Positions 12,010 to 23,530 are shown, numbered from the stretch's first letter. The stretch is DNA of 64,000 nucleotides from Batrachochytrium dendrobatidis JAM81 (GCF_000203795.2 NW_006281103.1:296075-360074), one strand, 5' to 3'. Made by a program: numbers and translations. The notes: generated by a model from the letters alone, not told the origin.

Positions 12010-12783
12010 TTACGAATCTTTAGGTTGTTGCTGATTGCTAGGTTCTTTACGTTGTTGCTGTTCGATAAGTTGTTTAAATCGTTCTCGATCACTAAGTTCT
12101 TTATGTTGTTGCCGTTCGTTAGAGATTTGATCAAGAAGCTTCTGGTATTCTACTGATAGTTGTTCAAGGTACGTATTAACGGAAGGATGTGTGGTGATAA
12201 GACTAGATTGCTGATCAAGTGATTCAAGATCCCAAGATTCTCCGAAAACATAATCCACGAGTAGCATTTTGATGTGATCCAGTCCAGCTGTAAAAATACT
12301 ATACTTGGACTTGCAGTCTTTGTAGCTTTTTTTAAGATCGGCAAGTTTGGCTTCTTGGGTTTTAATATCACGCATATTATCCCAAATCTCATTACCATGC
12401 TTCCGATTGCCACCGTCTCTTAGAGATTTATGTTTCGAAACATGAAGCTTTCTCTTTGCGTGCTTTACCATTGTCTGTTGATCTTTGTATTGAGATTTTA
12501 ATAGCTCACATTTTTTTACTTGCTCTTCAAGACTAACATGTTTTCTCTGGTATTCTTTGAGCAATTCCTTGATGCTATCTGAAAGTGGATCAAGACTATC
12601 TAAACCTATACCGTTTGGATTAGGAGTTGGCAAGGTGCTAGCTTCAACATCTGTAGTTTCACTGGGAATGACGGTTGAAGTGATAGTTTCAACATCTGTA
12701 GTTTCACTGGGATCAATTGGATTGGCAATAGTAACCGAGCATGCAAGCAGTATCGACGACAATACTGCAACTGCGAGTTTCAT
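12010..12783 (-). CDS. Secreted coiled-coil protein, Batrachochytrium-type, unknown function
   Basis: From the ATG at 12783 the product has about 257 residues. It begins with a strong signal peptide (MKLAVAVLSSILLACS, cleavage probably near the following A-N-P). A Ser/Thr/Pro-rich stretch with a duplicated TTDVE unit follows, then a long charged helical region rich in Lys, Glu and Gln that should form a coiled coil, and a Gln-rich C-terminus. An upstream in-frame ATG at 12804 would add seven residues before the signal peptide. The later Met is chosen because it starts the hydrophobic segment cleanly. The signal peptide resembles those I recall from large Batrachochytrium secreted families. 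There are no catalytic motifs. It is intronless as read and isolated from housekeeping genes. Function is unknown; a host-interaction role is only an inference from family behaviour. Confidence 0.75.
   Translation of the reverse strand: MKLAVAVLSSILLACSVTIANPIDPSETTDVETITSTVIPSETTDVEASTLPTPNPNGIGLDSLDPLSDSIKELLKEYQRKHVSLEEQVKKCELLKSQYKDQQTMVKHAKRKLHVSKHKSLRDGGNRKHGNEIWDNMRDIKTQEAKLADLKKSYKDCKSKYSIFTAGLDHIKMLLVDYVFGESWDLESLDQQSSLITTHPSVNTYLEQLSVEYQKLLDQISNERQQHKELSDRERFKQLIEQQQRKEPSNQQQPKDS
12643..12716 (-). repeat. In-gene direct repeat in the secreted protein
   Basis: The 25-bp unit CTTCAACATCTGTAGTTTC plus ACTGGG occurs twice (near 12643 and 12688), encoding the repeated SETTDVE segment just after the signal peptide. 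This is a recent in-frame duplication in the Ser/Thr-rich linker. Confidence 0.7.
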
Positions 12784-12804
12784 TCTACTGGTTTGGTTGA
12801 GCAA

Positions 12805-14434
12805 GTTGTAATGCCATCCACCAAGTCGGTTTTTGAAACATATTTATATCATTATCGAGTGATAATAGTAAAAGCATATCCCTTGAATGACCGTCTTAAG
12901 GGCTAGTGTTGTTATCAGGGCTGAATGGTGATTTGCTATCAACGTCAGATTTTGAAGGGATCTTCCTTTTTATGGTGGCCTGCAATCGTGGCTGAGCCGA
13001 TATCTGACCATACATTTGAATATCATATGGTTGATTACACAGTTCCACCCTAAAAAGGGTTGAGAAATGAGTACAAACCGAGACTGCAATGAGCCTGACA
13101 CTCGGCTACTAGTTGGTCATCAATATGTGCCGTGATATTCCATGCTTGTTAAAATAGCAAGTGATTGGCATGATTCAACGTACAAGTAGTGTATAGTGAG
13201 CATCGGATGATACCGTTTTACTTGAACAAGAGTGCTAAATCCGTTGGAATAATTGTAATTTAGTCGTCTATTTCTGTACTACATTTTACACCCTCATTGT
13301 TACACAACATCAAATGTCTGCAAAGAAAACAGCTGGAAATGGAATGCGTTTGTGGAAATACGAAACATCATACACAAGATGACAGCAGTATTGCATACAT
13401 ACAAATCAAAGTATGCTATCATGATTGTCAACGGATTGATTGAAAACAACTTTATATCCAACTTGCCCATCAACAACCAACAACTTTGCAAGATCCTTCT
13501 TGCCAATATCACAGTATCTGGATGGAAATACGTAACCGATTCAAACTGCTGTCAATCAATACTGTCATTCAACACTACAAGGCTGACATTAACAAGTTGT
13601 TTGACATCTCATTATCTCCAAAGAAAAACGGAATCCAGACCAGATTCGCTTGGAATGTCAACAACAACTGACTGTTTGTTGCTACATCAAGACTCGTCAG
13701 TACAGACCCACAAAATACAATGTAAAAGGTATCAGGCAACCAGATACAAATGAACTGCTTATCTGCAATATGCTGCATCATATTGGAATGGGTCCTGAAA
13801 CTCGTTGTATCATTGCATCTCACAGCACCAAAACAGTCTACATTGCTATCAAGTATTGCCATGTGGTGCTATTGTCCGAGTTGACAAGGATACAGCAAAC
13901 AATACCCAACTTTGATTGGATTTGATATTTCATATCCTGTGTATTATGTGATGGAAAGATGAAAAAGCATTACATCAATGGGAATAAAACAAGCTTGATA
14001 GTCATTCTCAATTACAAAAGTATAAAATTGCATTCAAGTTTTAGACTGTTTTATTATAATAAAAACAAATGAAGAATCGACTGTTTAATTGTATCAGAAA
14101 TGTAGTAGAATATGGAATCACACCGTTTGATCAATCAAATCAGTGTCAACACTGATTCAGCGATATTAAAAAAGGTATTGGTAGTAGTCGAATAAAGATA
14201 GACCAATGTGATGATATATGATAGCATTATAGGGAATACGAATATGGGCAAAGAAGGGAATATGCAGACAAGTATGACTCGTCAAGATGAGAGGTTGAGC
14301 AAGTGTTGAATTGGAATGCTAGATTGGGAATTGACAGTATTGTTCAGCAAACAACTGGCTGTCTAGAATATAGCGCAATGGTCGAGATTCATGAATTTCA
14401 AAAAAGAAATGTTACTTTTGGATAAGCAACTAAA
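12805..14434. other. Intergenic, no recognised gene
   Basis: Short frames at 13352-13753, 13486-13671 and 13650-13925 (plus) overlap in different frames and could be remnants of one decayed gene around 13.3-13.9 kb. I recognise no domain in any of them. Upstream of the secreted gene there is a TATTTATAT stretch near 12840 that could serve as its TATA region on the minus strand. Confidence 0.45.
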
Positions 14435-16302
14435 CTAATACCCGTCAGAAAAGGCTGATAAAGAACTGATTGTTGTAGCAACCAAATCACCACCAATAAA
14501 AAACATATCCTTTCCCAGACAAGTATCATCCAAGTTTCCAGATAACATGGTCGGTGATGCAAAAGAAAAGTCGGCATATTCTGGATCATCATCCTCGACA
14601 ATCACTCTTGGTGGTTGGAAAGCGGATCTAGGACTGAGGCGAGATCCAAGTGTTTCGATATACACCGGAGAGACAGCACGCTTGATCAAATTGGACTGAG
14701 ATTCAAACTCTGATGTATTGATATGGACAGAAATCGGTTTAGTAGGTTTGACTGATCGGGTACTAGCACTAGTATTTGCAAAGACATTGTGTTGTTTTGT
14801 TGCAACCAATGCTGGTCGTGATTGACGACCAGCATTACATTTGGATCCAGTTTCCGATTGAGTCAATTTTTTCGATACGCCAGATGGTTGAACTTGTAAA
14901 AGCTGTTGAGATACAGGAGAAACAGACAAAGTAGCTGTACTATTGCGATGAGAAGATTCACTCATTTTGCTGACACATGTAGACCCAGACAGGGTTACCG
15001 AGAGTGAATGCTGCTTACGCAAATGAGCATCTTTGGTCTGGATAGTTCGAGGTTGCTGAAGAATAGCCATTTCCCTCTTATTTTGCAAGAGTGCACTTGG
15101 ACAAGCTGCATATTTAAACTCGGGGAATGTTTGGCGTACAATCAACATCATGTCACTCGCGCATGCATTAACATCACTCATCATTGGAGGCTGCAATCCC
15201 ATCGCCATTGCAGAGCTGTCCATCATAAGTTGACGAGTATGTTGCGCTAGAAAACGGTGACAAAATTCATAGTTGGACCCAGTCGAGGCAAATACTACCA
15301 GTAATGAAGCCGCACTCTGTACGGATGAAGCATACTGTAGCATATGATAATTTGAAGGCATGATGGCTAAAAATGAAATGGCATATTGATATATATCATG
15401 TCGATGCTGGGAAGTAATGGGCATGAACATCAGCATGAGTTCCAGAAACGACGACGGAGTTGCCATGGACAAATTCCATTGTAATCTTTTTAACACCATC
15501 AACTCCTCCGCCTAGAGTATTTAACAAGTGATGTAATAGTATTTCAGATACATGAATGGTTATATGATGAGTGGCATTCGTTTTAGTTGGCAGTTTACTA
15601 AAAAATGAATTTACCTTGAGAGTCTCTGCGTCAAATGCGCCTCCAGAAAGCGACACTAGACGACTGTAACTAGGTGGATCTGGTTCAGTAAACTTGCATG
15701 CAATCCAAAAGCAAGCAGCACCTAGGATCTGGTATCTTTTAATATGAACTGGATGCATGCTGCAGACACGATCAATCAGACTAATCGCCAGCTAATTTTC
15801 AGAGTCAAAAAGCAAGAGTTGGCAACCACAATCCAAGACATAACACAATGGGAATAAATCATACATACATGAAATGTTTCAGTGCTACGATACTTGAAAT
15901 GCATCCAAACCTAACAAATCAAGGATCCAGAATCATAATTGAATGAGCAAAGATTAAAAGGATCAAATAAAATAATACCATGATTGAGTAGCTTACCTGA
16001 TGGATCCAATCTACAAGCTCTCTAAAACAGAGTTGAACAAGGTAAGAGTAGTACAAGATAGATTGTAAGTCATTTACTATTTGACAGAATAGTGAAATGT
16101 TTCGGACGCCAAAAAGGCCAATTCACCGATTGAATGAAACGACATGTTTAAATATGTACCTTCGCTGGTCAATGGAAATATATCCAGCCTGAGTTCGCTG
16201 TAGAAACCCAGGAGTGGGTTGAAGATGAACAAGGTTTTCTTTTTGAAACAAGACAAGGTACTGTGATTGCAAGACCTCTGGATCAAGTATTGGGTGTGTC
16301 AT
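14435..16302 (-). CDS. D-type/G1-like cyclin with long C-terminal tail
   Basis: Five exons read on the minus strand: 16160-16302, 15997-16021 (25 nt), 15869-15910 (42 nt), 15615-15791, 14435-15511. All junctions are GT-AG and keep frame. The joined product has a cyclin N-box (RRELVDWIHQ, then KYRSTETFHLAISLIDR). An LGAACFWIACKF helix and AEELMVLKRLQWNL follow, the latter matching the D-type cyclin ELL-V-x-KLKWNL element. The second cyclin fold starts at TPSSFLELML. About 200 residues of Ser/Gln-rich tail follow, ending in an acidic patch. Such a cyclin would bind a CDK to drive G1/S. The start is less certain: ATG 16302 begins a sensible N-terminus, while the in-frame ATG at 16374 would add a hydrophobic stretch that is probably non-coding. 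Confidence 0.83.
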
Positions 16303-16729
16303 GATGAGCAGACAATTGCCAAGAGCTATTATAGAATAAAACAGAATGACAAAGGTGGCAGGATTGATGAACAATTAGACAACATCAATATCAACAAATG
16401 TTTCTACAGAGCAACTCAGCCAGCAATCGGACACGCTTCGAATAGAATATAAGCAACTCACTGTCGATTGGTTAGTTGAACCCCCGAGTCGAGTAAGTTT
16501 ACAGAGTCTTGGTATAGCAATGAAGCCTAAAGAAGATGAAAGCTCTGAAGATGATATCAGGGAGAGGAATGTCTAGTAACAAGCGCAATGTGATTTAACA
16601 ATCAGGGCAATAGATTGCGGTCGCAGTATTGAGAACCAAGACAATAGCTATTGACTTGCAATTGGGAACACCAAGGTTTACAATCGCCTTTATAACGACA
16701 GCTTGAGGAACCGCACAACAGCAAGCGAA

Positions 16730-16776
16730 AACAACAATCCAAGCCAAAACAACAATCCAAGCCAAAACAACGATGC
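16730..16776 (+). repeat. Short tandem repeat (19-bp unit)
   Basis: CAACAATCCAAGCCAAAA is present twice in tandem, with a partial third copy (CAACGATG). Simple minisatellite without obvious function. Confidence 0.8.
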
Positions 16777-17322
16777 AAATAGAAAATAAAAAGGTTAGAC
16801 GATCAATGTGATATTATATAGAAAAGAAAAGAAACATGTCTGGCTTGAATAAAAAACTGAGGGTCGGATTCTGCATGCATAAAGTGACCATTCAAATTGG
16901 CGCATCAATTCAACACCCCTCATCAAATGGTATGAGTAGGCTCAGAGAAGCACATGAATTGGAGGATTCTTGTGTAGGTCAAGGTAAACAGTTTGAAGGA
17001 AACCGATCGATCGTCATTGTATTGCTGCCTACATTGGAATCAATCACCACGAGCAAGTTTTAAATATTCAATTGCAGTCGGCACCAACTTGGACAGTTTT
17101 TGGTAGTCAATCCAAATTACAAAAACAATCGACTATTTGAATCTTGATCAGTCTTGATTCAGCATTGAATTGTGAAAAACAGATCTAAACGGATGCGATG
17201 CTTGGTGTGGGTGCATTCATACTCATCTATACAAGAAAACTAAAACACCCCTTGTAGTTCTCATCCAGTTACCATGCTGTATAGGGACGAATGGCTAGAA
17301 AAAGCCCTGTGGCAGTATATTT

Positions 17323-17903
17323 TCCAGCCGTATTCACGTAAAATGGACCACTTGTATTTATCTTACAATGACTGGTTTGCTTTGGAATAAACAATGTTTA
17401 AACACTCGCTGTGCTTTCCTAATAGAAATTAATTATTCTGTATGATGGACGTCCATCATATAGAACAAACTATAGGTTTGAATTGTTTGGCATAGTCATA
17501 CATTGTACAATCGTCAGATTCATCCGTGCAATTCAGATATTGAGTTCAACTGTCTTGAAACTCATTCTGTATTCCAACTTTAATATGGTCGCGCTCTAGT
17601 TTAAAAGCACAAAGATTGCAGTCTCAGGAATGCAACTACACATGCCATTCACTGAATGTTTACTTGTAATGCTCTGTTGGAATGAAGGGAGAGTTGGTGA
17701 TTGAATAAGCGCCAAGGGTTTGAGATGTAAATGCTGCTTTGAACATTTGCTCAGTTTTTCTTACAGAATGAGAATGGACGAGAAAGATCAATAGATTATA
17801 GAGAATACTTGTCCGGTAAATTGAGTGGAATTGTCATGAGACTGGTTGCTTACTATACTTTGGCATTCCTATTCAATGAATCATTTCACGTGAACACGGC
17901 TCT
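17323..17903 (+). mobile_element. MITE-like element, copy A
   Basis: The left end reads CAGCCGTATTCACGTAAAAT. The right end is its diverged inverse (TTTCACGTGAACACGGCT). The interior (TTTGCTTTGGAATAAACA, then a GTGCTTTCCTA segment, then a CATTGTACAAT segment) aligns with copy B at 18237-18666. About 580 bp, with no transposase frame. TA-CAG-type ends are typical of Tc1/mariner-related MITEs; that class is an inference. Confidence 0.65.
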
Positions 17904-18236
17904 AGTAATAACAAGCAAATTATCCTTTAAACCCCAGCATATACTTTGGATGCCCTCCAAGATTTCAACACCCATCGACTCACCGCATTGGTAAGCATAT
18001 CCGCAGTCTTGCAATTGGTCACGGATTTGGTCCCTAGATCAACTAACCCTTTGACGAGATATTTGCTTTGATTTTGTTGCAACCCCTTGTGTTTTGAGGA
18101 TTCTAGGATTGGTATGCCTTGAATGTAACCATCTAATCTCGTTTTGTGCTCACGAGGTGACAATTGCCTCAACCCATCATATCTGTTTAAACGCTGCTCT
18201 GCCTCATTTGACCTTGACGGTCTCGGTCATTCCCAC

Positions 18237-18666
18237 TATAGTCGTATTTATGTGAAATCCAACTTTTGTATTCTTTTGCAGACTTTGATTTTGCTTTGGA
18301 ATAAATAGTGGTTAAATATTCCTTGTGCTTTCCTATTAGAGTATTTAATAAACACAACGTCCATTGTACGATGCTCACAAAATCAAGCCTTGACTTTTAG
18401 TATCTTGATACATTGTACAATAACCAAATTCATGTATTGCAATTCAAATATTAGATTCGACTAGTTCAATCCTATCCTATTGGCATTTGTTCATTTTGCA
18501 TAAAAAATTAAAATGTTCACACTGCAGCCAAAATCAATCTTCAACTCTGATTCAAACCCCATCAACGAATCTAAAGACATAACTTTCTAGTAAACTGGCA
18601 CTTGTGTTTCATGAGACTTGTATGTTGGTACTTGTTTAGTGTTCTATTTACGTGAATCCGGCGGTA
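18237..18666 (+). mobile_element. MITE-like element, copy B
   Basis: The left end, TATAGTCGTATTTATGTGAA, and the right end, TTTACGTGAATCCGGCGGTA, form an imperfect terminal inverted repeat with TA at both edges. It shares TTTGCTTTGGAATAAA, GTGCTTTCCTA and GATACATTGTACAAT internally with copy A, in the same order. About 430 bp, no coding capacity. Confidence 0.65.
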
Positions 18667-18967
18667 AAAATCCTACACCTCGTCAATTTGAACCGAGTCG
18701 TTTCCTGTGCAAAGCAATAATAAATTTCAGGATTATTATCGACTGTTTTACTGCCTTGTCAACCATTTGATGGTTCAACCATTTGATGATTCAACTTGTT
18801 TGATTTCAACTTGTTGAATAGTTTTCCAACACATGGCGTTTGCTACAAAGTACTTTGCTGATTGAAGCGAATAGAATCCGACAAAACCCGTGACTCGGCA
18901 TGCAATTAGGGAAACTCTGGTTATCTACAAGTCATTCAATTGATTGAATCGCATCCGACCATTCATC

Positions 18968-21637
18968 ATGACCCTTTCTGCCGTCAATGCCATCTCTACA
19001 AAGAGTAAATCTACTGCTGCTATTCAGAAACTCAACTATGTTAGTGGTGCTGCAATGAATGACTTGTCGGTTCATGCTAATCAGCCTCCTCCGCCAATGT
19101 ACCCTGACCACTCGGAAGAGGAACAAGAAAAGGTATTACGCCTTTCATTGGGTTGCGTAGTACATGCATTGGTCTGAATTCACTATTTCAAAGAGTCTTG
19201 TTATACTGTTTCCATGATTTGGACATCATTACAACTTGCTCTCATTCAGCTATTTGCATCAACTCACAAACCTTGGCTAGTGTTAATCATTACTCTAATA
19301 GCAACTTGCTTAAACCAACTCCACGTTTTGTATTGTTTGGTATTGATTGATTTGCTTTGATTTCGGAATAGGATGCTCGACTGCGCTCGTTTTTGGACGA
19401 TAACCCTCACATCATACTGAGTATGAGTGAATTCAGAAACCTTAGGACTCTACCCTCTAATCATGCAATTCAATTCTTGAATGATATCAAAGATGCCATC
19501 GAGGGTACTATTGTTCCGCCACCTTTTGGTCCACAGTCTGCACCAGCTTCCCTGGGAATGGTCAATATTGGAAACAGGTGAGTCAGTCAAATGTATGATA
19601 TCTGGCTATGCATTAAAAAGTTAATCCTGTGATTCTACCACTATTTAGTTGTTATATCGGTATGTAGTGCTGGAGCATTAAACGAGACCCTTTTTACAGC
19701 CAATAGAATAATTGAATCAACTTTTGATATAAGCCTCATTTACACTCGATCAATAAGCTGCAATTCATACACTAAATACTTTTTGTTTTAGATGCACTGC
19801 TGTTTGCCATGTTTGCATGCGGGACTGCATTTGATGGCTTGATGGATGCTCCTACCTTGGATACCGGTGATGAAATGGATTACAGTATGAAACGATTTTT
19901 GCGGTTCTCTTTGGAATCAAGGTATTCAATATGATCTATTGTGCATTCTTCTACTTTATAATCCAACTAATCATCTTGTACAATCATTATATAGTATTCG
20001 ATTGATAGTTAATCGGTTGGTAAGTCTGGCTTGTACATCCGTTTTAACTGCATTTTAATCAACTAGTTTGAGATGCATTCGAACTCATGCTCCAACTCTA
20101 TTGGTTGCTAGAGAAAAGGACAATTGGTCGATAAAATATACGTTGCGCGTTTTCGAAAGGCACTTGCCGAGCTAGGATGGTTTGGAGAAAACAAGGATAA
20201 TGTATGCTAGTCTAATTAATACATATCCGACTATCAATAAGCTTTATCGGCTGCCATCAATAGTCCTGACTTTTCAAACTGCATAGGCTAATCTTGCATT
20301 CATCCACTCATAGGTGGGTCTACAACAAGATACAAGTGAGCTGTTTCTATTCTTGATGAACACACTAGGAGCTCCTTTTTTACCCTTGCAATCTGAAATC
20401 TTTCATGGTGCACATTCTTCCTGCGACGACTTGAGGATCTTTACGGAACGAATTATTCAATTGAGCATTCCAAGCACTGTATCGCACGTTAGTGTGTTAC
20501 TAGAAGATATGTTGGAAGACCATTTCTTTAGCAGTAAGTTTATAAATTGCTTGCCACTTGAACTTTGCCAATATACTCATTTCAAAATGTTTTATTCTTT
20601 TAGATATGGTTCAAATTAAGCGTCGATCTGAATCATCTTTAGACTCCACCTCGTCCACAAATGCTGAGCATACTTTATCCAATGATGCTTCGCACCTTGA
20701 ATCGGGATCACGACCTACTCATTTGAAGCATATCGAGGCTTGGCAATCCAGTCGTGTTCTCCCCTTTCTTACCCCAGAATGTGAAACGGGTGATCCATCT
20801 CGCAATATTCCTCAATCACAAACCCGGCCCATCACTATTCCATTTATGATCAAACGGTTTTCGTATGATGTGAGATCGGGTCAGACTGTTCGTATTGGTC
20901 GTAGGGTATATATCCCCACCGAGATTCCGTTTGGGGATTTTATTGTGCATAATGCTAATCCTACGGGAACGGGTAAACAAGATCATCTGGGAGTGAATAG
21001 AAACTACTGTTTAAGATTGAGAAGCATATTATGCCATGAAGGTAATGGACCACGAAGTGGCCACTACACATCCATTGTTTCTAAACGACCTGGTTGTGCG
21101 GCAACAGGGGAACACACACTTGGAGAACCCATGAATGTTTTGGAATCTCTTGGTACCCCCATGACTGTAGGCTCTTTGCCCACCATGTCAGCGTCCTTGT
21201 CATCCACAAGTCTAGATTCAAGTGACACGATCAAAGTTGAAACCCTTTTAAACGAGCTAGGACGATCCAGTACTTTTGAGTCCTTTTCCACTAAATCAAC
21301 AATGCGATCCAACGGTACTAAACCACGACTGGGACCCACATCACTGTCTCGGTCCTTGTCCTGCGCGCCATCCACACCTTCCTTCAATTCAAAATCTGAA
21401 GTGCTCCCAGAGTCTATGCATTGGCTGCATTTTGACGATAATATGATTTCAGGAAGGGTCAAGGTATTGTCAACCCAACAAGCCATAGCCAATGCATTCA
21501 ACCATGCCAGCCTAAATGCCTATATGGTGTTTTACGAATTATGTATACCGGATTTCCCGGTACTCCAAGCTGCCTACCCGTTTGTAGTCGAGCCGCCCCC
21601 AAGAAGAAAGTCGAGCAAAAGATGCACCATCTTGTAA
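18968..21637 (+). CDS. USP-family deubiquitinase (CYLD-like Cys box) with C-terminal CaaX motif
   Basis: Eight exons: 18968-19132, 19372-19580, 19649-19659 (11 nt), 19792-19921, 19995-20019, 20112-20201, 20314-20533, 20604-21637. All introns are GT-AG and in frame. The Cys box reads VNIGNSCYIDALLFAMF, closest in my memory to CYLD (NSCYLDSTLF). The QQDTSEL box follows, then IKRFSYD, the His box GPRSGHYTSIV, and WLHFDDN near the end, so the catalytic set is complete. The product ends in a basic stretch and CTIL, a CaaX box whose final Leu suggests geranylgeranylation and membrane attachment. A Ser-rich insertion sits between the His box and WLHFDDN. Expected activity is removal of ubiquitin from membrane-associated substrates; the substrate is unknown. 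Confidence 0.85.
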
Positions 21638-21775
21638 TATCACGCTCCTCCAAGTCTGAACCTATCCAATGACTATATTTGGATATGTATTGTTTTTTGG
21701 AAACTATCTGGTTTCATTGTTGTACATTGCCCTCTATGCATGCAAATTAAAAAGTGCAAGGGCAGATCATGCATT

Positions 21776-22051
21776 TACAGTCGTATTCGTATAAAATGGA
21801 ACATTTCGTGTATTTATCTTGCAATGATTTTTTCTCGTGAATAAACAATAGTCAACTATTCATTACACCTGTTGGATATGGATTACTTTGGCTGATAGTC
21901 TCAGTATTTGGTGTCTAGAATTGTTTGACAAGGTCGTTATGATTAAATTATTTCCATCGGGTTCAAGAATGGGCAGTGTAGTTTCAATCTACAAAACTGT
22001 TGATTATACTGACTCTTGTTTAGTGTTTCATTTTATGTGGATATGACGATA
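21776..22051 (+). mobile_element. MITE-like element, copy C
   Basis: Ends TACAGTCGTATTCGTATAAA (left) and ATTTTATGTGGATATGACG (right, inverted) give a terminal inverted repeat of about 27 bp with TA at both borders. At about 276 bp it is the shortest copy. It keeps the GAATAAACAATAGTCAACTATTC segment in diverged form relative to copies A and B. It lies between the converging USP and ATP10 genes. Confidence 0.7.
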
Positions 22052-22133
22052 ATGAAGGATGTTTTTGCTTTGCTTGGAAACGACTTGAATGTATTCCAGA
22101 CAGTTTATTCGCCATCTTAGTTCAATGGTTCTT

Positions 22134-23413
22134 TTACAAAATGTGTAGCATGGTTTTAGCCAGATTTGAGACTGCTGCAAGTTCTTTGGGTGTGGCTTCA
22201 CCATGTGCCTGCCATCGAATTTTTCCAGAAGAATCGACTAAATTCACCCATCCAAGAACAGTATTTACCATACCACACTCTGTTCGTTTATCTTTCATAT
22301 CGCCATAATGAATCATATATCTTTGTCGTAATTCTTTTGGAACATTCCATTTGACATAGGGTCGCGAAAGCCATAGCACGGGTGCTCTGAAAAGCTTTTC
22401 CTCTACATTGACAATCAACAGATCTATATCAGAGTGAGTTTTGAATTCCTGCATAAAAGGGTTGACAAACGATCGTGTTTGTTGCTATATCGTGCAAACA
22501 ATGGATTCAAAACAAGTCAGCATAAGAATACAGATGTAACTTGAACAGACATGTACAATAGATTCAAGATGTCAAAGGGTTGATGTACCTCGCCAAAAGC
22601 ATTAAAGAAAAACACTACCAAGGTGACTTTATGCCTTGATACATAGGACATGATGTCCGTTTTTTCGCCATTCATCAATGTTCCAGACACGTTGGGTACT
22701 AGATGGGAATACTAATCACTTGATTTGGGTTAAAACAGCAATTATATGGTGCATGAATCAATACTGAATTACCTGTCCAGATCGGATTTTTTCAGGTGCT
22801 TCCCATAGTTTGGCACCTTTTCTCGAGACTTCACGTAAATCTTTCCAGTATCCACCTGAAAAAGCCTCCTTGACCAGTTTTTCTCTATCCCGAGTATTTT
22901 CATCCTGGTTGATGAAATCCATTGGAGTGCGTTGACTTAGCGGTTTACTTTTCCGTTGTGCATCGAGTAATTTCTGTGCCTGTTTAGCATGCTCGATCGC
23001 TTCTCGTCGTTTAGATCGTTGAGAATCCAGTCTATCCAACAGATTCCTATCATTTCAATCATGCAAATAAGCAGTGATTCAACCGAGTTCAATATTCACT
23101 CAATGGCTTACACTGTTCCTTTAAACACTGGTGGTTGACGAAGGGTTGGAGTGGATGCATCAATAGAGTTTATATCGATTGTGGGAGTTGGAGTTGATGC
23201 AGCACTGATCTCAATATTGGCTTTATGAACGACCTTATTCTGTAAACTATCAAAATCCGATGTTGGAGTTTGTTTGGGTTGCAGAGTGGAAGTCATTGAC
23301 CGATATTGAATAGTGTATATTCGGAGTATGGGAGTTGATGGTTGGATACACACATGATGTTGATGCTCAAGTTTTCTTGATACAAGACGGATTGCTTGTC
23401 GAGCAATTGACAT
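22134..23413 (-). CDS. ATP10: Mitochondrial ATP synthase assembly factor Atp10
   Basis: Four exons on the minus strand: 23112-23413, 22773-23046, 22589-22711, 22134-22484. The N-terminus (MSIARQAIRLVSRK) is an amphipathic, Arg-rich mitochondrial presequence. The core has the Atp10 signatures: a KLWEAPEKIRSG segment, a PNVSGTL segment, a predicted thioredoxin-like strand VTLVVFFFNAFGE, and a C-terminal block with GWVNLVDSSGKIRWQAHGEA. Atp10 binds newly made Atp6 in the inner membrane and helps it join the c-ring. The start at 23413 is chosen over an upstream in-frame ATG (23455) because it begins the presequence. For exon 3 the acceptor before TATTCCCATC keeps frame; the later TAG acceptor does not. 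The next minus-strand gene upstream is the rhomboid. Confidence 0.85.
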
Positions 23414-23530
23414 GTTATTGATAATTTTAAATTCAATGGATTTAAATTTCATCAATTTTGAATTTCATTGATTTGCCGTTTGGTATTAGATACGGATTGA
23501 ACCCCAAATCAAGTCAATTTGATATTCGAG

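Larger units (their letters stand above)
16303..18967. other. Intergenic with two MITE-like elements and a short tandem repeat
   Basis: No coding region recognised. Contains a short CAATCCAAGCCAAAACAA tandem repeat (16730-16776) and two related inverted-repeat elements (17323-17903 and 18237-18666). Open frames under 82 codons inside the elements are not conserved between copies. Confidence 0.6.

Noticed and set aside
12150..12413. Second minus-strand frame inside the secreted protein gene
   Set aside because: Overlaps the better frame, which has a signal peptide and consistent composition; no motif in the alternative.
17323..18666. The paired repeats A and B as LTRs of one retroelement
   Set aside because: Each copy has its own inverted ends, they differ in length, and no gag-pol-like coding lies between them.
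21064..21501. 145-codon minus-strand frame in the USP gene
   Set aside because: Antisense to the Ser-rich insertion of the deubiquitinase; a composition shadow only.
23480..23520. GGGTTCAATCC on the minus strand, a possible tRNA B-box
   Set aside because: No complementary T-stem, A-box or acceptor stem could be paired around it.
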